DNA of 64,000 bases from Pseudomonas palleroniana (GTDB lineage: Bacteria; Pseudomonadota; Gammaproteobacteria; Pseudomonadales; Pseudomonadaceae), in NCBI RefSeq assembly GCF_003031675.1, contig NZ_PYWX01000034.1, positions 148,118 through 212,117 of the forward strand. Reading direction: 5' to 3'. Positions 9,530-20,342 of this stretch are shown here, piece by piece (within the stretch, counting starts at the first letter, position 1; every line of letters starts with the position of its first letter). The notes under the pieces are model-generated. The model did no database searches. It was given only the letters and a program-made list of their open reading frames with translations, and was not told the origin of the DNA. The position numbers and the translations under genes were made by a program.

Positions 9530-10423
9530 TTAACCTTCACCGTTCGCGTTATCGGCGTCTTTCGGCGCCAGACGACCGCGAAAATCAATCAGGCCGTCGA
9601 CAATGGCCAAAACCACGAGTAACGGATAGATCAGCTGCATGAACAGCAACAGCGTGACGTACAACCCCACCAGCCAGAACCTGGCCAGGCGCTTTCGCGC
9701 AACCAGCCCATGAATCAGGGCCAGTCCGGCAAACACCAGCGGTACGCTGCAAATCGGCGCCAGCAAGGCCATCTGAGGACCGAAGTTCGGCCCGACAACC
9801 ATGCACGCCAGCAGCAACATCGCCGGCCCCGTCGGGATTCTGATACTGCGAAATTCGCGACCAAAACCACCCGGGTTGTACAACAACGCCTGCCAGTAAC
9901 GCCCAAGAATCAGGCTCATAACGCTGACAACCTGCAACAATGCCGCAATCAGGCCGGTCAGGACCGGGGCAATCAGTGACACAAACCGCGCTCGCTCATC
10001 TACCGACAATTGCTGGTAGATATCCCCGAGGGCCAGCGGCAGGATCTTGACGATCTCTTGTGCCAGCGCCTCGATCTGTGGGCGGAAAGCCGCGCCAAGC
10101 ATCACCGAGTACACCAAACCCAATGCCACGCTGACCAGCAGCGTACGGACCCAGGACTCACTTGCGCGCAAAACCAACGCAAGGCTCGATGACCCCAGCA
10201 GTACCAGAAGTACCCGTGGATCACCCAATTGCAGCCACCAGATCAAGGCCGGCAACAATCCCAGGGCAAGAACGCCAACGGCGTCCTTCAAACCGCGCCG
10301 CAGGAGCACAAGGCAGCCTGCAGCAGCACCCAACCAATAAAACAACGGCAATGCCGCAAAGCCAGCCACTACCAGAGTGGCCTGCACACGGCCGCGCATG
10401 ATGAACTCAGCTAAGGCGCGCAT
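9530..10423 (-). CDS. Multi-pass membrane protein in the ribosomal operon
   Basis: Protein of 297 residues with about eight predicted membrane helices and no recognised catalytic motif. It may belong to the DUF2232/YybS-like group, but I cannot confirm that from sequence alone. It lies between rpsR (36 bases upstream) and rplI (18 bases downstream). E. coli instead has priB between rpsF and rpsR; no priB-like gene is present here. Co-expression with S6, S18 and L9 is the only functional hint. Confidence 0.85.
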   Translation of the reverse strand: MRALAEFIMRGRVQATLVVAGFAALPLFYWLGAAAGCLVLLRRGLKDAVGVLALGLLPALIWWLQLGDPRVLLVLLGSSSLALVLRASESWVRTLLVSVALGLVYSVMLGAAFRPQIEALAQEIVKILPLALGDIYQQLSVDERARFVSLIAPVLTGLIAALLQVVSVMSLILGRYWQALLYNPGGFGREFRSIRIPTGPAMLLLACMVVGPNFGPQMALLAPICSVPLVFAGLALIHGLVARKRLARFWLVGLYVTLLLFMQLIYPLLVVLAIVDGLIDFRGRLAPKDADNANGEG

Positions 10424-10459
10424 GCATTCAATCCCTTACTACTTGTCGACTGCCCGGTC

Positions 10460-10690
10460 TCAGCGGCCGTGGCTGTCGGTGTAGGCCAGCAGGGCCAGGA
10501 AGCGGGCGCGCTTGATAGCGGTGGCCAGCTGACGCTGATAACGAGCTTTGGTACCGGTGATGCGGCTTGGAACGATTTTGCCGGTCTCGGATACGTAGGC
10601 TTTCAGAGTGTTGAGATCTTTGTAATCGATCTCTTTCACGTCTTCAGCGGTGAAGCGGCAGAATTTACGACGACGGAAGAAACGTGCCAT
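10460..10690 (-). CDS. rpsR: 30S ribosomal protein S18
   Basis: Ribosomal protein S18, 76 residues, basic, starting [16 protein letters not shown] and containing the conserved segment [20 protein letters not shown]. It binds the 30S platform as a pair with S6, whose gene lies 28 bases upstream. It carries a single Cys near the N-terminus rather than a full zinc-binding set. Confidence 0.98.
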
Positions 10691-10718
10691 TTGATAGGCT
10701 CCTTAAAAGGTCCGTGGA

Positions 10719-11141
10719 TTACTCGTCAGCGTTATCGCTGTTGTCGCTGTCATCACTGTCAGCGCTATCAGCGCCTTCGTGCTCAGGACGGTCGCGACGC
10801 TCACGGCGCTCACTGCGGTTTTCTTCAGCCTTGAGCATCTCGGATTGGCCGGTAACGGCTTCTTCGCGACGGATGACCAGGTTACGGATCACTGCATCGT
10901 TGTAGCGGAAGTTGTCTTCCAGCTCGGCCAGGGCCTTGCCGGTGCACTCAACGTTCAGCATCACGTAGTGAGCCTTGTGAACATTGTTGATTGCGTAGGC
11001 CAGTTGACGACGGCCCCAATCTTCCAGACGGTGGATTTTGCCGCCGTCTTCTTCGATCAGCTTGGTGTAACGCTCAACCATGCCGCCGACTTGCTCGCTT
11101 TGATCCGGGTGGACCAAAAAGATGATTTCGTAATGACGCAT
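10719..11141 (-). CDS. rpsF: 30S ribosomal protein S6
   Basis: Ribosomal protein S6, 140 residues. The core (1-100) begins [20 protein letters not shown]. The C-terminal tail is unusually acidic ([17 protein letters not shown]). In gamma-proteobacteria the S6 tail can be lengthened by RimK glutamate ligase; here the tail is Asp/Ser-rich and ends in Asp-Glu. It is the first gene of the rpsF-rpsR-membrane protein-rplI operon, with AAGGAG before ATG 11141. The long leader upstream is annotated separately. Confidence 0.97.
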   Translation of the reverse strand: MRHYEIIFLVHPDQSEQVGGMVERYTKLIEEDGGKIHRLEDWGRRQLAYAINNVHKAHYVMLNVECTGKALAELEDNFRYNDAVIRNLVIRREEAVTGQSEMLKAEENRSERRERRDRPEHEGADSADSDDSDNSDNADE

Positions 11142-11211
11142 GAATGCTCCTTACGGGTTGTAGCCTGCCGCTCAAAAACGGTCAGACAAGGAGTGAATGA
11201 CACTTATGGAT

Positions 11212-11253
11212 CTTGCCGCACGGAGGCACATCGGTGCCTGCCAGGAAGGCAAG
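11212..11253 (-). promoter_or_regulatory. Structured rpsF leader, candidate S6:S18 binding site
   Basis: On the minus strand an outer stem CTTGCC / GGCAAG encloses an inner hairpin GGCAC-CGAT-GTGCC, with an unpaired TCCGTGC containing CCG on the 3' side. Known S6:S18 autoregulatory leaders combine stems with a CCG-bearing bulge (family knowledge). The structure starts where transcription from the promoter at 11261-11289 would begin. The fold is seen in the sequence; the regulatory role is inferred. Confidence 0.45.
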
Positions 11254-11260
11254 GGGCGCA

Positions 11261-11289
11261 ATTGTAGAGAAGGGGGAGAAAGCGCGCAA
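11261..11289 (-). promoter_or_regulatory. Sigma-70 promoter of the rpsF operon
   Basis: On the minus strand TTGCGC (11289-11284), 17 bases, then TACAAT (11266-11261). The predicted start is near 11253, giving a leader of about 110 bases before rpsF. Confidence 0.6.
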
Positions 11290-11335
11290 GGTGATTGGTG
11301 ATTATTTGAACAATCTTCCATACACCCCAGAATAA

Positions 11336-11427
11336 CTGTGGGAGGGGGCTTGCTCCCGATGACAGAGTATCAGTCACTGCATCTGGCGACTGTCACACCG
11401 CTATCGGGAGCAAGCCCCCTCCCACAG
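11336..11427. repeat. REPIN
   Basis: Inverted pair of REP copies, CTGTGGGAGGGGGCTTGCTC at 11336 and its complement ending CCCCCTCCCACAG at 11427, with a spacer of about 40 bases. It fills most of the 310-base gap between rpsF and rlmB and lies upstream of the rpsF promoter, on the rlmB 3' side. The rest of that gap is the rpsF promoter and leader. Confidence 0.9.
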
Positions 11428-11451
11428 TTTGGATGCAGGCCCGGCTCGAGA

Positions 11452-12207
11452 TTACTTCTTGGCTTTAGCCTTCGCGCCACGCTGACGCTGGGCCTCGAAC
11501 AGGCACACACCTGTCGCGACCGACACGTTAAGACTGCTGACGCTACCGGCCATCGGCAAATGCACCAGGTAATCGCAATGCTCACGGGTCAGGCGGCGCA
11601 TGCCCTTGCCTTCGGCGCCCATGATCAAGATGGTCGGGCCGGTGAGGTCCTGGTCATAAATACTGACCTCGGCCTCCCCTGCCGTACCCACCACCCACAG
11701 GCCACGCTGCTGGAGTTTTTCCAGGGTACGCGCCAGGTTGGTCACGGCCACCAGCGGAATCACTTCCGCCGCGCCACAGGCGACTTTACGCACGACCGGC
11801 GTCAAGGTAGCCGACTTGTCCTTAGGCACGATCACCGCCAGCGCACCGGCGGCATCTGCCGAGCGCAGGCAAGCGCCGAGGTTGTGCGGGTCGGTCACGC
11901 CGTCCAGCACCAGCAGCAGCGGCGCACCTTCAGTGCGGTCGAGCAGTTCATCCAGCATCGCTTCGCCCCAGACCTGGCTCGGACTGACGTCCGCGACCAC
12001 ACCCTGGTGCACACCTTCCACCCACGCGTCCATCTCACGACGCTCAGCCTGGCCGATGGCGACGCGGTTTTCGTTGGCCAGCTCGACCAGCGTTTGCACA
12101 CGCGGCTCACTGCGGCCTTCGGCCAGCCACACTTGTTTGACGCGCTTGGGATGGTGACGCAGCAGTGCTTCTACGGCGTGCACGCCGTAGATTTTTTCCA
12201 GACTCAT
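11452..12207 (-). CDS. rlmB: 23S rRNA 2'-O-methyltransferase RlmB
   Basis: SpoU-family enzyme, 251 residues, that methylates the 2'-O of G2251 (E. coli numbering) in 23S rRNA. An N-terminal substrate-binding domain (IYGVHAVEALLRHHP) precedes the knotted methyltransferase domain. Motif 1 is DGVTDPHNLGACLRSA, motif 2 is IIMGAEGKGMRRL, and motif 3 is LPMAGSVSSLNVSVATG. Its ATG overlaps the TGA of rnr by four bases (ATGA), so the two are translationally linked. A REPIN follows the stop codon. Confidence 0.97.
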   Translation of the reverse strand: MSLEKIYGVHAVEALLRHHPKRVKQVWLAEGRSEPRVQTLVELANENRVAIGQAERREMDAWVEGVHQGVVADVSPSQVWGEAMLDELLDRTEGAPLLLVLDGVTDPHNLGACLRSADAAGALAVIVPKDKSATLTPVVRKVACGAAEVIPLVAVTNLARTLEKLQQRGLWVVGTAGEAEVSIYDQDLTGPTILIMGAEGKGMRRLTREHCDYLVHLPMAGSVSSLNVSVATGVCLFEAQRQRGAKAKAKK

Positions 12208-14834
12208 GACTTGGCCTTAGGTTTGCGCGACCCACTGCTTTTTGCAGGAGCCGAACCCGTTTTGGACGGGCCTTTACGATGTTTACTGGTCTTGCTCGAC
12301 GAGCTTTCCGGCCCGCGCGACTTACCGCCCGACGCCGGTTTACCACCGCTTTTGGCTTCGTTGAGCAACTGCTGCTTCAACTCGCGACTCTTGCGCACCT
12401 CAGCGTTTTTAGCCGCGGCATCGCTTGGGCGGTAGGCTTCGGAGACCTTGTCCTTGCTGGAAGAACGACGGCCGGCCTTGGCGGGCTCAGGCTCGGCGGC
12501 TTTCGCAGGAGCACTTTTGCCTTTGGAGGCTGGCGCCGGGGTATCACCCCCACGTTTTTTGCGACTGCCCGGTGATTCGGCGGGCTTGTCAGACATGCCG
12601 AAGTCGATCTTGCGCTCGTCGAGGTCGACGCGCATGACCTGCACTTCCACGGTGTCGCCCAGACGGAAACTGCGACCGGTACGCTCACCCGCCAGGCGGT
12701 GATGCACAGGATCGAAGTGATAGTAGTCACCCGGCAAGGCAGTCACGTGCACCAGGCCCTCGACATAGATGTCGGTCAGCTCGACGAACAAACCAAAACC
12801 GGTCACGGCCGTGATCACGCCAGGGAACGACTCGCCCACGCGATCCTTCATGAACTCGCACTTGAGCCAGTTCACCACGTCGCGGGTCGCTTCATCGGCA
12901 CGACGCTCGCTCATGGAGCACTGCTCGCCCAACTGTTCCAGGGCCGCTTCGTCGTACGGATAGATGCGCGCCTTCGGAATGGTCATCGCACCGGCGCGCT
13001 TGACGTGCGGGGTGTTCTGCTTGGAGTGGATCACGCTGCGGATCGCCCGGTGCGTCAGCAGGTCCGGGTAACGGCGGATCGGCGAGGTGAAGTGGGTGTA
13101 CGCCTCGTAATTCAGACCGAAGTGCCCCTGGTTGTCGGCGCTGTACACCGCCTGACTCAGCGAGCGCAGCATGACGGTCTGGATCACATGGTAATCCGGA
13201 CGATCTTTGATGCCGGCCAGCAAAGCCTGGTAATCCTTCGGCGTCGGGCCGTCCTTGCCTTTATGCAGGGACAGGCCTAGCTCACCGAGGAACGCGCGCA
13301 GTTTTTCCAGACGCTCAGGTGGCGGGCCATCGTGCACACGGTACAACGCAGGGATTTCATGCTTTTTCAGGAATTCGGCGGTGGCCACGTTGGCCGCCAG
13401 CATGCATTCCTCGATCAGCTTGTGCGCATCGTTACGCGTGGTCGGGGTGATCGCGGCGATCTTGCGCTCGGAACCGAAGACAATCCGGGTTTCCTGGGTT
13501 TCAAAATCGATCGCGCCACGGGTATGACGTGCGCCCAGCAACACCTTGTACAGCGCATACAGCTGCTTGAGGTGCGGCACCACGCCAGCGTATTCGGTAC
13601 GCAAAGCCTTGGCTTCGCTGGTCTTCGGTGTTTCCAGGATGGTGCTGACCTTGTTGTAGGTCAGGCGCGCCTGGGAATGGATCACCGCTTCGTAGAACTG
13701 GTAATCGGTCATTTCGCCGGTTTTCGAGATAGTCATCTCGCACACCATGGCCAAACGGTCGACTTTCGGATTCAGCGAGCACAGGCCGTTGGACAGCTGC
13801 TCAGGCAGCATCGGGATCACGCGCTCGGGGAAGTACACCGAGTTGCCGCGCACCTGGGCTTCATTGTCCAGCGCCGAGCCGATCTTCACATAGCTGGATA
13901 CGTCGGCAATCGCCACGTACAACTTCCAGCCGCCGGAGAACAGACGCAGCTTGCCGGGCTTGGCTTCGCAGTAGACCGCATCGTCGAAGTCGCGGGCATC
14001 TTCGCCGTCGATGGTGACGAACGGCAGATGGCGCAGATCGATGCGTTTCTCTTTGTCCTTTTCTTCCACTTCAGGCTTGAGCTTGCCGGCTTCCTTGAGC
14101 ACAGCCTCAGGCCAGACGTGAGGAATATCGTAGGTACGCAGCGCGACATCGATTTCCATGCCCGGCGCCATGTAGTTGCCGACCACTTCAACGATATCGC
14201 CCTGCGGCTGGAAGCGCGCCGTTGGCCAGTGGGTGATTTTCACCTCGACGAACTGACCGACCTTGGCGGCGCCATTGCGGCCCGGGGTAATCAGCACTTC
14301 CTGCTGAACCTTCGGGTTGTCCGGTACAACGAAGCCGATACCGCCTTCTTCGAAATAACGGCCGACGATGGACTCGTGGGCACGCGATACGACCTCGACG
14401 ATCACGCCTTCACGGCGACCGCGACGGTCCAGCCCGGACACGCGCGCCAGGGCACGGTCGCCATCGAATACCAGACGCATTTGCGCCGGGCTCATGAACA
14501 GGTCGTCGCTGCCGTCATCCGGGATCAGAAAGCCGAAACCGTCACGGTGGCCGGCAATACGGCCCAGGATCAGGTCGAGCTTGTCCACCGGCGCGTAAGT
14601 ACCACGGCGGGTGTAGATCAGTTGTGCGTCGCGTTCCATGGCACGCAGGCGGCGGCGCAACGCTTCGAGTTGGTCTTCGGTGGTCAGACCGAACTCTTCA
14701 ACCAATTGCTCGCGGCTAGCAGGCGAACCCCGATCGGCGAGATGCGCCAGGATCAGTTCGCGGCTAGGAATAGGGTTTTCATATTTTTCCGCTTCACGAG
14801 CGGCCTCGGGATCGAGGGACTGCCAATCGGCCAT
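12204..14834 (-). CDS. rnr: Ribonuclease R
   Basis: Processive 3'-5' exoribonuclease, 876 residues, that degrades structured RNA. Domains in order: N-terminal winged helix (about 25-85), two cold-shock domains (to about 230), the RNB catalytic domain with the acidic motif DGEDARDFDDAVY near residue 275, and an S1 domain (about 645-730, GESFPGVITAVTGFGLFVEL). The C-terminal tail is long, basic and Ser/Lys/Pro-rich. Starting at ATG 14834 gives MADWQSLDPEAAREAEKY. It is first in a two-gene unit with rlmB. Confidence 0.97.
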   Translation of the reverse strand: MADWQSLDPEAAREAEKYENPIPSRELILAHLADRGSPASREQLVEEFGLTTEDQLEALRRRLRAMERDAQLIYTRRGTYAPVDKLDLILGRIAGHRDGFGFLIPDDGSDDLFMSPAQMRLVFDGDRALARVSGLDRRGRREGVIVEVVSRAHESIVGRYFEEGGIGFVVPDNPKVQQEVLITPGRNGAAKVGQFVEVKITHWPTARFQPQGDIVEVVGNYMAPGMEIDVALRTYDIPHVWPEAVLKEAGKLKPEVEEKDKEKRIDLRHLPFVTIDGEDARDFDDAVYCEAKPGKLRLFSGGWKLYVAIADVSSYVKIGSALDNEAQVRGNSVYFPERVIPMLPEQLSNGLCSLNPKVDRLAMVCEMTISKTGEMTDYQFYEAVIHSQARLTYNKVSTILETPKTSEAKALRTEYAGVVPHLKQLYALYKVLLGARHTRGAIDFETQETRIVFGSERKIAAITPTTRNDAHKLIEECMLAANVATAEFLKKHEIPALYRVHDGPPPERLEKLRAFLGELGLSLHKGKDGPTPKDYQALLAGIKDRPDYHVIQTVMLRSLSQAVYSADNQGHFGLNYEAYTHFTSPIRRYPDLLTHRAIRSVIHSKQNTPHVKRAGAMTIPKARIYPYDEAALEQLGEQCSMSERRADEATRDVVNWLKCEFMKDRVGESFPGVITAVTGFGLFVELTDIYVEGLVHVTALPGDYYHFDPVHHRLAGERTGRSFRLGDTVEVQVMRVDLDERKIDFGMSDKPAESPGSRKKRGGDTPAPASKGKSAPAKAAEPEPAKAGRRSSSKDKVSEAYRPSDAAAKNAEVRKSRELKQQLLNEAKSGGKPASGGKSRGPESSSSKTSKHRKGPSKTGSAPAKSSGSRKPKAKS

Positions 14835-14995
14835 TAGAGAGTTTTCACCTTGTCTATATGAGGGTTAGTTTGGCATACGCGTATTGAAACGGGAAATTTC
14901 AGGTTTCAACAAGCGTTTAAAAGCCTTTTGCAGCCCCTGACGGCTACCTTGCACGACCATTGGCGAAATTTTCCAGGTTTTTTTCATCGCAGGGG

Positions 14996-15024
14996 TTTAC
15001 AGCCAAAAAATCGCTCCGTATAGT
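14996..15024 (+). promoter_or_regulatory. Promoter of the first tRNA-Leu
   Basis: TTTACA (14996-15001), a 17-base spacer, then TATAGT (15019-15024), followed by a GC-rich stretch typical of stable-RNA promoters. The same arrangement is repeated 264 bases downstream for the second tRNA. Confidence 0.8.
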
Positions 15025-15058
15025 GCGCGCCATCGACGACGGCAACGTTATTGATGCT

Positions 15059-15145
15059 GCCCAGGTGGTGAAATTGGTAGACACGCCAGCTTCAGGTGCT
15101 GGTGATCGCAAGGTCGTGGAAGTTCGAGTCTTCTCCTGGGCACCA
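15059..15145 (+). tRNA. tRNA-Leu (anticodon CAG), copy 1
   Basis: An 87-base gene with encoded CCA end. The acceptor stem is GCCCAGG / CCTGGGC. The anticodon arm is CCAGC-TTCAGGT-GCTGG, which puts CAG at positions 34-36 and reads codon CUG. The long variable arm marks a class II tRNA. The TTCGAGT T-loop is present. Confidence 0.97.
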
Positions 15146-15177
15146 ATTTCAAACTCAAGGTTGAACCTTGAGTCTCC

Positions 15178-15201
15178 AAAAACCCGCGAAAGCGGGTTTT
15201 T
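15178..15201 (+). terminator. Terminator after tRNA-Leu copy 1
   Basis: AAAAACCCGC-GAAA-GCGGGTTTTT, a perfect ten-pair stem with a GAAA loop and a T-run, 32 bases after the tRNA end. Confidence 0.92.
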
Positions 15202-15259
15202 GCGTTTCAGGCCTTTGATTTTTAACGGGAATATTGATTTATATTTTTGTTATCAGGGG

Positions 15260-15288
15260 TTTACAGATCAAAAAGCCCTCCGTATAGT
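15260..15288 (+). promoter_or_regulatory. Promoter of the second tRNA-Leu
   Basis: TTTACA (15260-15265), 17 bases, TATAGT (15283-15288). It is nearly the same as the promoter of copy 1, including the GGGG just upstream of the -35 box. Confidence 0.8.
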
Positions 15289-15322
15289 TCGCTCCATCAA
15301 CAGCGCAAGCGCTGCTGATAAT

Positions 15323-15409
15323 GCCCAGGTGGTGAAATTGGTAGACACGCCAGCTTCAGGTGCTGGTGACCTTACGGTCGTGGAAGTTCGAGTCTTCTCC
15401 TGGGCACCA
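15323..15409 (+). tRNA. tRNA-Leu (anticodon CAG), copy 2
   Basis: An 87-base gene, CCA encoded, identical to copy 1 apart from a few bases in the variable arm (GACCTTACGGTC here, GATCGCAAGGTC in copy 1). Both variants keep the arm paired. It has its own promoter and terminator. Confidence 0.97.
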
Positions 15410-15419
15410 AATTCAGATC

Positions 15420-15442
15420 AAACCCGCGAAAGCGGGTTTTTT
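15420..15442 (+). terminator. Terminator after tRNA-Leu copy 2
   Basis: AAACCCGC-GAAA-GCGGGTTTTTT, almost the same hairpin as after copy 1, placed only 11 bases after the tRNA. About 90 bases without visible features follow before the chemoreceptor stop codon. Confidence 0.92.
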
Positions 15443-15533
15443 CGTTTCTGACGTTCGAAAACATTCCCAACAGCTCATTCTCCAGTGCCGGGGTGCCAGC
15501 ATCTGCGCTGACGCCCCGGATGCACCTGAGCCA

Positions 15534-17468
15534 CTAGGCCCGGAACTGCCCCAGGCTCGCCTTCAATTGCGCCGCCAGCCCGTCCAGCACCTTGCCGCTG
15601 GCGGTGGTTTCTACCACTGCCTGCGCGGCGCGCTCCGCCTGCGCATGGATCACCTCGACCCGCCCCCGTACCGCATGAGCACCCTGGGCCTGGTGCTCGG
15701 CCGCACGTGTCGCCAAACCGATCGCCGCATGCACCTGCTCAACCGACACCTGTACGGTCTGCTGCAAGCGCACACTGTCGCGCAACACCAGCAGCCCTTC
15801 GCTGGCCTGGCGCCCGGCCTTGCCGATGGTTTCCACCGCCTCACGCGCACCCTGCTGCAACGCCACGATATGAGCCTGGATGTCACCGGTGGAGCTTTGG
15901 GTTTTACTGGCCAATGCCCGCACCTCATCTGCCACGACCGCAAAGCCGCGCCCGGTCTCTCCGGCCCGCGCCGCCTCGATTGCGGCGTTGAGCGCCAACA
16001 GGTTGGTCTGCTCGGCAATCCCGTGGATCACCGTCAACACCACTTCGATCTGTTCACTCTGCTGCGCCAATCGCTCGATCACCTGGGAGCCGGCCTGCAC
16101 TTGCCCCGCCAAGGCCTCGATCAAGTTGCCGACTTGCGCGGAAGTCCGCGAGTTTTCATCCGTGGCCTGACGAATATCCACCACCTGCTGCAACGCTGCC
16201 TGCATCGCATGGCTTTCGGCCTGAGCCTCGTCCGCCATCTGCGACAGCGCGCGCAAGCTCTCGGCCACTTCGTCGCGCTGCAAACCAGCCGCCGCATCAG
16301 CACCGGCATTGCGCTGGGTCATGGCCCCGATTTCCACGCCGGTTCGCTGAGCCACATCGCCCGCCTCGCGCACAATCGGCTGCAACTTGTCGACAAAGCG
16401 ATTGACCGCCGAGGCCATGGCGCCGATTTCGTCCTGGCTATTGATTTGCACACGCTTGGTAAGATCCCCCTCGCCCGCCGCCAAGTCATCCATGGCCGCA
16501 ATCAGCAACTTCAAGCGATTGACCACACGACGCCCCAGCACGATAGCGATCAGCAGCAACACGCCGAAACCAACCAGTGCCAAGCCCATGCCGATGCGCC
16601 AGCGCAAGGTGCCGGCGGCGTCCTGTACAACGCTGGCGGTGTTGGCGCTCATCTGGGTGGCCGTGGCTTGCGCGGATTGCAAGCGGGCCCCCATGGCGGC
16701 AGCGCTATCAGCCGCCGCCCCTTTGAGACTGTCGCCCACCAACTGGTCGCCACTGGCGATCAGGGCTGCGAAGCGCTTATCCAGCGCAGCCAGATCCGCC
16801 TCCACTGCGGCGGTGGAAACCCCCATGCGCACCTTGCCGATTTCCACGCCATTGGGGCTGATGGACGCTTCGACATAGAACACTGACGGATCATCTTTCG
16901 CCGCATCCAGCACTTTATCCAGCGCGCGCTCACCCTTGCCCTTTTCCAGCAGCGCCTGGTTGATCGGGTTTTCGCGATTGAGGTAGCGGGTCAAATGCTC
17001 GCCCGCCGCGTCGTCATAGACCACGAACAGTACGTTGGGATTGCGCTGGGCACGCCGGGCGAACTCCGACAGGGTCGGCACGTCACTGTCCCACATGGCG
17101 CGGGGCGCCACTGAGGCCAGCAGTTGCGCCATGTCATTGGCGGAATCCTTCAGGTCTTTTTCCAGAGTCGCACGCAGCTGCTTCTGCTCTTCCTGCAGTC
17201 GGGTTGAAAGCCCCACTGTCAGGCGCTGACGGGTATTGGTCGACAAGCTGTCCAGGCTGGACGTGACTTCCTTACCGGCCTGGGCCAACTCGCCAGACAG
17301 CTTCTGGCTATCGACCCCCAGCCGATTGCCCAAATCAGCCTCAAGCGCAGTGACGGTGCTCCGCGTCAGAGCGACGGCCACCAGCACTTGCACCAAAAGA
17401 GCGATACCAAGAGTAACGAACACCGGCCGCAACAGACGGCTTTGTAACAATGAGAGAACGGCAGACAT
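15534..17468 (-). CDS. Methyl-accepting chemotaxis protein
   Basis: Inner-membrane chemoreceptor, 644 residues. TM1 (about 15-34), a long periplasmic sensor region (35-290) with an N-terminal helical part and a PAS/Cache-like segment ([14 protein letters not shown]), TM2 (292-312), HAMP (313-365), then the signalling domain with the hairpin tip [19 protein letters not shown] near 486-504. There is no C-terminal CheR-tethering pentapeptide. ATG 17468 is chosen because GGAGGG lies eight bases upstream; the longer frame has no such support. The ligand is unknown. From memory, P. aeruginosa has no receptor between its tRNA-Leu and purA, so this looks like a lineage-specific insertion. No FliA-type promoter is visible upstream. 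Confidence 0.93.
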   Translation of the reverse strand: MSAVLSLLQSRLLRPVFVTLGIALLVQVLVAVALTRSTVTALEADLGNRLGVDSQKLSGELAQAGKEVTSSLDSLSTNTRQRLTVGLSTRLQEEQKQLRATLEKDLKDSANDMAQLLASVAPRAMWDSDVPTLSEFARRAQRNPNVLFVVYDDAAGEHLTRYLNRENPINQALLEKGKGERALDKVLDAAKDDPSVFYVEASISPNGVEIGKVRMGVSTAAVEADLAALDKRFAALIASGDQLVGDSLKGAAADSAAAMGARLQSAQATATQMSANTASVVQDAAGTLRWRIGMGLALVGFGVLLLIAIVLGRRVVNRLKLLIAAMDDLAAGEGDLTKRVQINSQDEIGAMASAVNRFVDKLQPIVREAGDVAQRTGVEIGAMTQRNAGADAAAGLQRDEVAESLRALSQMADEAQAESHAMQAALQQVVDIRQATDENSRTSAQVGNLIEALAGQVQAGSQVIERLAQQSEQIEVVLTVIHGIAEQTNLLALNAAIEAARAGETGRGFAVVADEVRALASKTQSSTGDIQAHIVALQQGAREAVETIGKAGRQASEGLLVLRDSVRLQQTVQVSVEQVHAAIGLATRAAEHQAQGAHAVRGRVEVIHAQAERAAQAVVETTASGKVLDGLAAQLKASLGQFRA

Positions 17469-17561
17469 CGAGAATCCCTCCACCCTGGGTGCCATTAATC
17501 TGATGGCGCCGCGAAAGGAAGAAGCAAAGCAAGGGCCGTGCCGTTCGCCCGTCACAAACGA

Positions 17562-17587
17562 CAAAGGGCTCCCGAAGGAGCCCTTTG
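17562..17587 (-). terminator. Terminator after purA
   Basis: CAAAGGGCTCC / GGAGCCCTTTG, a perfect 11-base stem with a four-base loop, 20 bases past the purA stop. The minus-strand loop is TTCG. T-runs are moderate on the minus strand and better on the plus strand. Confidence 0.8.
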
Positions 17588-17607
17588 CTTTTTACATCAA
17601 CAGCTTA

Positions 17608-18951
<1,344 letters not shown>

Positions 18952-20139
18952 TCAAGAAGCCAGTGGCGATACTTGCCAAAGCCCGTTCTGCAGAATCAAT
19001 TGCCGGTCACAGTCCGCTTCACGGGCGGCGGCCAATGGCTGCCCAGGCAACGCCTGGACGACACGCTGACCCTCACCGCGCAACTGGCAAACCTGCTGCC
19101 AGAGTGCTGCGTCCGTACTGTCGGGCATCCAGATGCCACCAGACGGCAGCTCGACCTCAGCACGCCCCAGGGTCACCAGGGTTTTCAAATCGGTGGAAAA
19201 GCCAGTCGCCGGGCGGGCTCGACCGAAGTCGGCGCCAATGTCGTCATAACGACCGCCCTGGGCGATGGCCTGGCCAACACCCGGGACAAATACGGCGAAC
19301 ACTACACCGGTGTGGTAGTGGTAGCCGCGCAATTCACCCAGGTCGAAGTACAGCGGCAACTGCGGGAAGCGCGCCGACAACTGCTCGGCAATTGCCAGCA
19401 CGTCGTCCAGTGCAGCCAGTACGGGCGCCGGCGCATTGGCCAGGCGCTCACGCGCAGCCACCAGCACTTCACGGCCACCGCACAGGTTCACCAGCGCACG
19501 CAGCATGTCGGCCAGGTCGGCAGGCACGCCAGCGGTCAGGGCAATGACTTCATCGATAGCCTTGCGTTGCAGGGCATCGAACAACTGTTGTTCCACTTCA
19601 CCGGACAAACCGGCCGCACGGGCCAGGCCACGGTAGATACCGACATGCCCCAGGTCCATGTGGACATCCGGCACATCAGCCAGTTGCAGCATGGCCAGCA
19701 TCAAGCTGATCACTTCAACGTCGCTGCTTGGGCTGGCATCGCCGTACAACTCGGCACCCAGCTGGATCGGGCTGCGGGAAGACGACAAGGCACGAGGCTG
19801 CGCATGCAGCACGCTACCGGCGTAACACAGACGGCTCGGGCCTTCGCGACGCAGGGTGTGCGCATCGATACGCGCCACTTGCGGCGTGATGTCGGCACGG
19901 AAACCCATTTGCCGGCCTGATTGCGGGTCGATGACCTTGAAGGTGCGCAAATCCAGGTCCTGGCCCGCGCCGGTCAGCAGGGATTCCAGGTACTCGATAT
20001 GAGGGGTGACGACAAACTCGTAACCCCAGCTCTGGAACAGATCCAACACCTGGCGACGCGCTACTTCAATGCGCGCAGCTTCCGGTGGCAGTACTTCTTC
20101 GATGCCATCTGGCAGCAGCCAGCGGTCTACCGTTGCCAT
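18952..20139 (-). CDS. hisZ: ATP phosphoribosyltransferase regulatory subunit HisZ
   Basis: Histidine-pathway regulatory subunit, 395 residues, resembling class II histidyl-tRNA synthetase but without aminoacylation function. Visible family features are [16 protein letters not shown] at the N-terminus, motif 2-like [14 protein letters not shown], and the C-terminal [21 protein letters not shown]. HisZ works with the short form of HisG, which is not in this window. AGGGG precedes ATG 20139. As in other Pseudomonas it is followed by purA. Confidence 0.96.
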   Translation of the reverse strand: MATVDRWLLPDGIEEVLPPEAARIEVARRQVLDLFQSWGYEFVVTPHIEYLESLLTGAGQDLDLRTFKVIDPQSGRQMGFRADITPQVARIDAHTLRREGPSRLCYAGSVLHAQPRALSSSRSPIQLGAELYGDASPSSDVEVISLMLAMLQLADVPDVHMDLGHVGIYRGLARAAGLSGEVEQQLFDALQRKAIDEVIALTAGVPADLADMLRALVNLCGGREVLVAARERLANAPAPVLAALDDVLAIAEQLSARFPQLPLYFDLGELRGYHYHTGVVFAVFVPGVGQAIAQGGRYDDIGADFGRARPATGFSTDLKTLVTLGRAEVELPSGGIWMPDSTDAALWQQVCQLRGEGQRVVQALPGQPLAAAREADCDRQLILQNGLWQVSPLAS

Positions 20140-20319
20140 TACGCCATTCCCCTATGATCCGGGCGGCCAGCCCTCGGCCGAGCCTTGAGTGAAGCAGAAA
20201 ATACCCGCCGCCTGCATAAACCACGCGCAAGAGCGACGTGACGATCGGCCTGCCAGCGGCCTCGTCGGGCACTTTCCTCGAAAAACCTGTCACGCCTGCC
20301 GAATCAAACATGCAGACGC

Positions 20320-20342
20320 AAAAAAGCCGGGAATTTCCCGGC
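20320..20342 (-). terminator. Terminator after hflC
   Basis: On the minus strand GCCGGGAAATTCCCGGC followed by TTTTTT, about 90 bases past the hflC stop. The 293 bases between hflC and hisZ hold this terminator and presumably the hisZ-purA promoter. I see no gene there; the small yjeT gene found here in E. coli is absent. Confidence 0.9.

Noticed and set aside
15059..17600. Genomic island integrated at the tRNA-Leu genes
   Set aside because: No integrase, direct repeat of the tRNA 3' end or mobility gene is visible; the duplication is of a whole promoter-tRNA-terminator unit, and only one extra gene (the chemoreceptor) lies nearby.
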